Shown here piece after piece: positions 60,205-64,000 of a stretch of 64,000 bases of DNA. The stretch is taken from assembly GCF_964340395.1 (NCBI RefSeq), contig NC_135567.1, positions 7,713,158 to 7,777,157 of the forward strand, written 5' to 3'. This DNA is from Glandiceps talaboti. Taxonomy: Eukaryota > Hemichordata > Enteropneusta > Spengelidae. A program made the translations under genes and the position numbers. The notes beneath the pieces are model-generated. The model searched no databases. It saw nothing but the letters and a program-made list of their open reading frames with translations, and was not told the origin of the DNA. Numbering within the stretch: the first letter of the stretch is position 1; each line of letters begins with the position of its first letter.

Positions 60205-61612
60205 CAGATAGGCCGGTCAGTTTCTCCAGCTCGGGGGGGGGGGGGGTCAGTGTTTTTTTCCATTGGGCCAACAAAAAGTCACTGATCCCTGTGAATAAAG
60301 TTTCATAGCATCTGACAGTAAGCTGTAGAGGGAAGAGCTTTGAAACTGGGATATGTCTACCTCTTGTGTGAGTGTGTGTGAATGGGGGGGGGGGGTTCTA
60401 GAAGCCTGGAGGTTTTTACTTCTAAAGGCAATGTTTAGGCTATTCACAGACACTTTCAGACAATTATTTGCAAGCTTTCCAAGACAGCTCTAACAATTGT
60501 AAAAAGCAAATACATAAGGTTGAAACATTTTTGAAATAAAGTTTCATAACATCTTGACAGTGAGAGGTAGAGGAAAGAACTTTGATTTGAAACTGGAACA
60601 TGTCTACCTCTTATGGGGGAGGGGGGTTCTAGGGGGTGTCCCCCTAGAAGCCCTAGAGGATTTTTACTTCTAAAGGCAATGTTTAGGCTATTCACAGACA
60701 CTTTCAGACAATAATTTGCAAGCTTTACAAGACAGCTCCAACATGTAAAAAGCAACTACATAAGGTTAAAACATTTTTGAAATAAAGTTTCATAGCATCT
60801 TGACAGTAAGAGGTGGAAGAAAGAACTTTGATTAGAAACTGGAACATGTCTACCTCTTATGTCGGAGGAGGGTTCTAGGGGGTCTCCCCTAGAAGCTTTT
60901 CAAGTTTTTTACCAATTTTGGTGAATCTTATTGTTGGTTTAACGAATGAGTGGCCTCTGGGGTGATGGAGTCCAAGCCCCCCCCCCCCCCCCCCCCCGCC
61001 AAATCTGTAGTTTTTTGTTTCTATCTAGGAAATTTTTAGGTTATTCATAGCCTCTGAGATATATATTGCCAAGCATCGAAAAGCTAAAGTAAATATAACT
61101 TTTTACCTAAGTTTTCCATGTTATAAAAGTGGGCCTGTAACATTTGTATAGGGGCATTGATATTGCATGCATAGTAACGTTACTGATGTGTGAGAGCACT
61201 TTAGGAGGTCATACCTAGTGTACAATAGAAACTTGAATTTGAGTTGTGGTGTCGATGTGTAGTGTCTGAAATTGGAAGTATATTATCCCTTCTGACAAAT
61301 TCATACTGAAGAGACGAGAACAATTTTCTTTTATAAACTATCCAATAGTATGAAGATTACAAAACCTTCAAGTTCACTTTTGCCCCAAAGTGCAAGATAA
61401 GTGAAGCACTGATTGTGAAACAGCCAAACACTTACATGGCATGTTCTGTAACTAGTGTGGTAGCTAGGTAATACATGTTTTTTATATGTATAATTTTATG
61501 TATAGTTATGTTTGAACCCTTACATGAAGTAATATTTAAACCATTTATGAAAGAAACAAAGACAAGAACAAATATATATATGTACCACAGGCTAACGAAA
61601 CTGACTGGTCCC
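60205..61612 (-). mobile_element. TIR element family Z, reverse copy nested in Y
   Basis: The left end GGCCGGTCAGTTTCTCCAGC is followed by a G tract, and the inverted right end reads GGGACCAGTCAGTTTCGTTA (complement of 61593-61612), so the copy has both TIRs. The interior in reverse matches the copy at 25290: CAAGTTCACTTTTGCCCCAAA (61370) and two-plus ~246-bp modules with TCTACCTCTTATG and GGTTCTAGGGGGTGTCCCCC (60350-60910). A 21-base C tract lies at 60977-60997. Non-coding. Confidence 0.8.
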
Positions 61613-61878
61613 TGACATGTGTTTGAAACTGTTTGTCATGATTTGACAAGTGTCCTGGTTGGAGAGGTACGAGCAATTTGAACAGTATACTCGATCCTGT
61701 GCATCATTTCCCTGCCAAGATATTTTTTTTCTAGCAGCAGTGGTCCATCGTTTTTTTTCCATCACCCACTCATATCCGGATTTTTTTTTCAAGCAAATCC
61801 ACTTGGCATCTTTTTTTTCCCGAAATCTTCCAAGCCCCCCCCCCCCCAGGATATCAAATGGTCCACCCCTAATGATTA
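61613..61878. mobile_element. TIR element family Y, right part
   Basis: T-rich sequence ends in AATCTTCCAAGCCCCCC and a C tract, then CAGGATATCAAATGGTCCAC then CCCT, the inverse of the left end at 59795. Confidence 0.75.
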
Positions 61879-62372
61879 GTAAAAATTATTGAAAGATACT
61901 CATGTCTTTTTTTCTACTTGGAGATTTGGGACCCTGAAGAGATGGAAAAATGAGTTGAAGGGTAACACCATACCACTTGGTGAAATAATTGTATATTTGT
62001 GTGTCAGCTTTTGAGTTGTAGATGACCATGATGACTCATGATTCATTTTTAGAATTCAATGGGCAAACTAACAAGATTCAAGTCCGTCCAAAGTTCACAC
62101 AAAAGCATTTATTTCTCCAGGAATGGTGTCCCCTTTTCTGGATTGGCACATTTAAAGGGGCATGGTTTGCAACTTCTATTTTTATTTTTATTTTATTTTA
62201 TTTTATTTTATTTTATTTTTTTTGGGGGGGGTTCATTTTGGTTACTTATATGTACCACTGACTGTAACTTGTCTAATGGCCAGTAATCCACATGCAAAGC
62301 CCACACCTTGTTACCTATTGTATGCTATACTATAACATAATATGACAGACCCCACGGCCTCACAATGGATGG
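61879..62372. other. No recognised gene; (TTTTA)n tract
   Basis: A T-rich pentanucleotide run lies at about 62175-62222, followed by seven or more G. An acceptor-like TTCATTTTTAG at 62042-62052 precedes FNGQTNKIQVRPKFTQ, which I do not recognise. Confidence 0.4.
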
Positions 62373-62497
62373 TAGAGCATACACAATTTATCTTCACGAG
62401 TGATTCGGTTTATTCTGCCACCGTATTTACACGAGTGATCCTGAAAATACAGCAGAATATACCAAGTCACTCATGAAAATAACTTCTGTATGCTCTA
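62373..62497. repeat. 125-nt imperfect hairpin (46-bp arms)
   Basis: The arm 62373-62418 (TAGAGCATACACAATTTATC ... CACGAGTGATTCGG ... TATTCTGC) pairs with 62452-62497 with about nine mismatches in 46. The 33-nt loop contains a further GTATTT/AAATAC pair and a third copy of CACGAGTGAT. It may be a foldback MITE or a structured RNA precursor. Confidence 0.8.
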
Positions 62498-63594
62498 GAG
62501 CACTACAGCAAGGATTGTTTTCTTTCTTCCTACTATAAAATTGATGTACTGATGCATACATTTTGGTACCTAAGGGAGTGAACACACCATTCCTTGTACA
62601 TGATGGACGTGTTGAAGGTGATCCTCAAATGTTGTATTACAGTTGAGTATCTTCTAGAAATAGTTCAACTATGTTGCAATTAAGAATAACCATAGTAGTT
62701 CATCATTCGCAGTTAATATCACCAATAAACCTATTCAAAAATCATCCCTACAAAACATACATATTGTACCTGTATAACCCATTGTAATTAGCATTTGGTT
62801 ACAAAAAAAAAAATTCTTCATTCCACGAGATATGAAAATCGTGTGTTGCTACAGTGGACATTCTTTTAGAAAAGGTTTGAACCAGATTTAAACCGAGTGC
62901 CTCAAATAATGGCTAAATCATAGGTTTTTTGTTCCTAAAATGTACATACATTGTCGGAATGCAAATATCTGAGTTATAGCTAGCTTGTATGGCATACAAT
63001 TATAACTAAACATTAATTATGAAACCTTATGAAATTTGACAAAATTTAGTAATGAACCATTACGATTATAAACTACATCAATTAAACAATCACGTCTTTA
63101 CCATCAATGCATGTACTAAACAAGTCTCCATAGGAGATAACCCCCCCCCCTTCAAATGTGACTAAATGGAGACATGAATTAAAAGAAATCGGTGGCAACA
63201 AATGAATAGTACAAAATGTCTGTGACAATGCAGGTTATTGCATAGCTAAATGTCAGTACCTGAACCTGAAGATCCAGATCTAGGTCAAAGGTCAATGTCT
63301 AATTTGAATGTCTAATCTTATTTGAATGGGGTTTCTATGTATTACAGTTTTTGAGTTACAATTTTAACTACAAATATGGCTCCATTCGGTGAAAGTGATA
63401 TGACACCAAATATAATGCTTGTGTATAATTCCTTAGGATATATCCTATTAATGCACACTTCAATTCAATAAAGTTTAGTACATACTCCAAACATAACTAA
63501 TCACACATGTTCTGAAAACTTGATATAACTTTTAGTTTCAATCACTCATTTGCATAATTAATGATTTTTAGTAATTAAGATATGCACTCTTCAC
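62498..63594. other. No recognised gene
   Basis: AT-rich. A C tract lies at 63140-63149. A segment at 63310-63400 resembles 13480-13580 (dispersed repeat). Confidence 0.4.
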
Positions 63595-63975
63595 ATTCAA
63601 CCTATGTTGTTATCTGTGCCATATACACTATCATTTGGTTGTTTCTATGGAGTAGTCTTTTTTGCTAAGTAGATTCCCTTTCTTGGATATATATGTTGCT
63701 ATGGATGAGTTGTTGTTGCTAGGCAAACAAGGTGTGAGATCATTTTATTAATGTTTATTCACTTGCCTAACCATTGTTTTTGCAATATACACCATCACTT
63801 GACTGTTGGTAAAGGTGTGTTCACATTGCTAGGCATATTTCCAAACATTTTTGAATAATTATTTACTTGCCTACCCATTCCTGCACTTATCTTTGCATTA
63901 CACGGCATCATTGAACTGTAGCTAGGGGAGTGTTTTTTTGCTATGCACATTTGCATACATATTTTGATGTTTAGG
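63595..63975 (+). mobile_element. TIR element family X, strongly diverged copy
   Basis: Three degenerate monomers with GTTATCTGTGCCATATACAC, ATCATTTGGTTGTTTCTATG and TTGCTAGGCATATTT. Divergence is greater than in the other copies, so this is the oldest insertion of the family in the window. It may continue past the right edge. Confidence 0.65.
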
Positions 63976-64000
63976 AGGAGGGCAGGTTGTTATCAAGCCA

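Overview
The window is intron-rich, AT-rich animal DNA, most likely from a marine invertebrate. It has split genes with GT..AG introns, one ankyrin repeat per exon, and many kinds of old transposon (CR1-like, L1/Tx1-like and Penelope-like retroelements, a DDE transposon, several non-autonomous TIR families). I cannot name the species from sequence alone. There is no prokaryotic or organellar gene and no CRISPR array. Almost every coding region I recognise is a fragment or is broken by stops and frameshifts. The possible functional exceptions are isolated exons.

Layout. 1-12997: one uninterrupted satellite array of a 53-bp monomer (about 245 copies) with nested higher-order repeats of 1271, 2811 and 1007 bp. 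13.0-24.9 kb: unique sequence, the 3' end of a CR1-like retrotransposon with a GAT/GGT tail (14.85-15.67 kb), a 620-bp TIR element, a Penelope-like element remnant between direct repeats (17.19-18.83 kb), and a compound of a TIR family carrying ~113-bp tandem repeats (20.5-22.1 kb). A possible ABCC-type transporter first exon lies at 23.9 kb. 24.9-30.4 kb: nested TIR elements with long G tracts, then a 99-bp exon on the minus strand encoding exactly one ankyrin repeat. 30.4-35.5 kb: a decayed non-LTR retrotransposon with a PHD finger, endonuclease and reverse transcriptase. 35.5-40.1 kb: more TIR copies and a 5'-truncated reverse transcriptase. 40.15-44.41 kb: a nearly complete L1/Tx1-like element, cut at its 3' end by a TIR element.

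45.1-59.8 kb is the most interesting part. Three plus-strand exons (45990-46130, 46841-47079, 58401-59790) have matching intron phases and together encode a SWIM zinc finger plus a YqaJ/lambda-exonuclease-like nuclease. The SWIM motif is split across an 11.3-kb intron. That intron holds a second, different YqaJ-like fragment (48.06-48.53 kb) and an antisense DDE_Tnp_4 transposase (50.56-51.23 kb) like those of the ISL2EU/Harbinger group. The nuclease exon is itself disrupted by a 12-copy, 22-bp minisatellite that grew from the gene's own codons. 59.8-64 kb: nested TIR elements with poly-G ends, a 125-nt hairpin, and a diverged TIR copy.

Overall this looks like heterochromatin-like or pericentromeric-flank sequence: a satellite block next to layered, mutually interrupting transposons with a few host exons.
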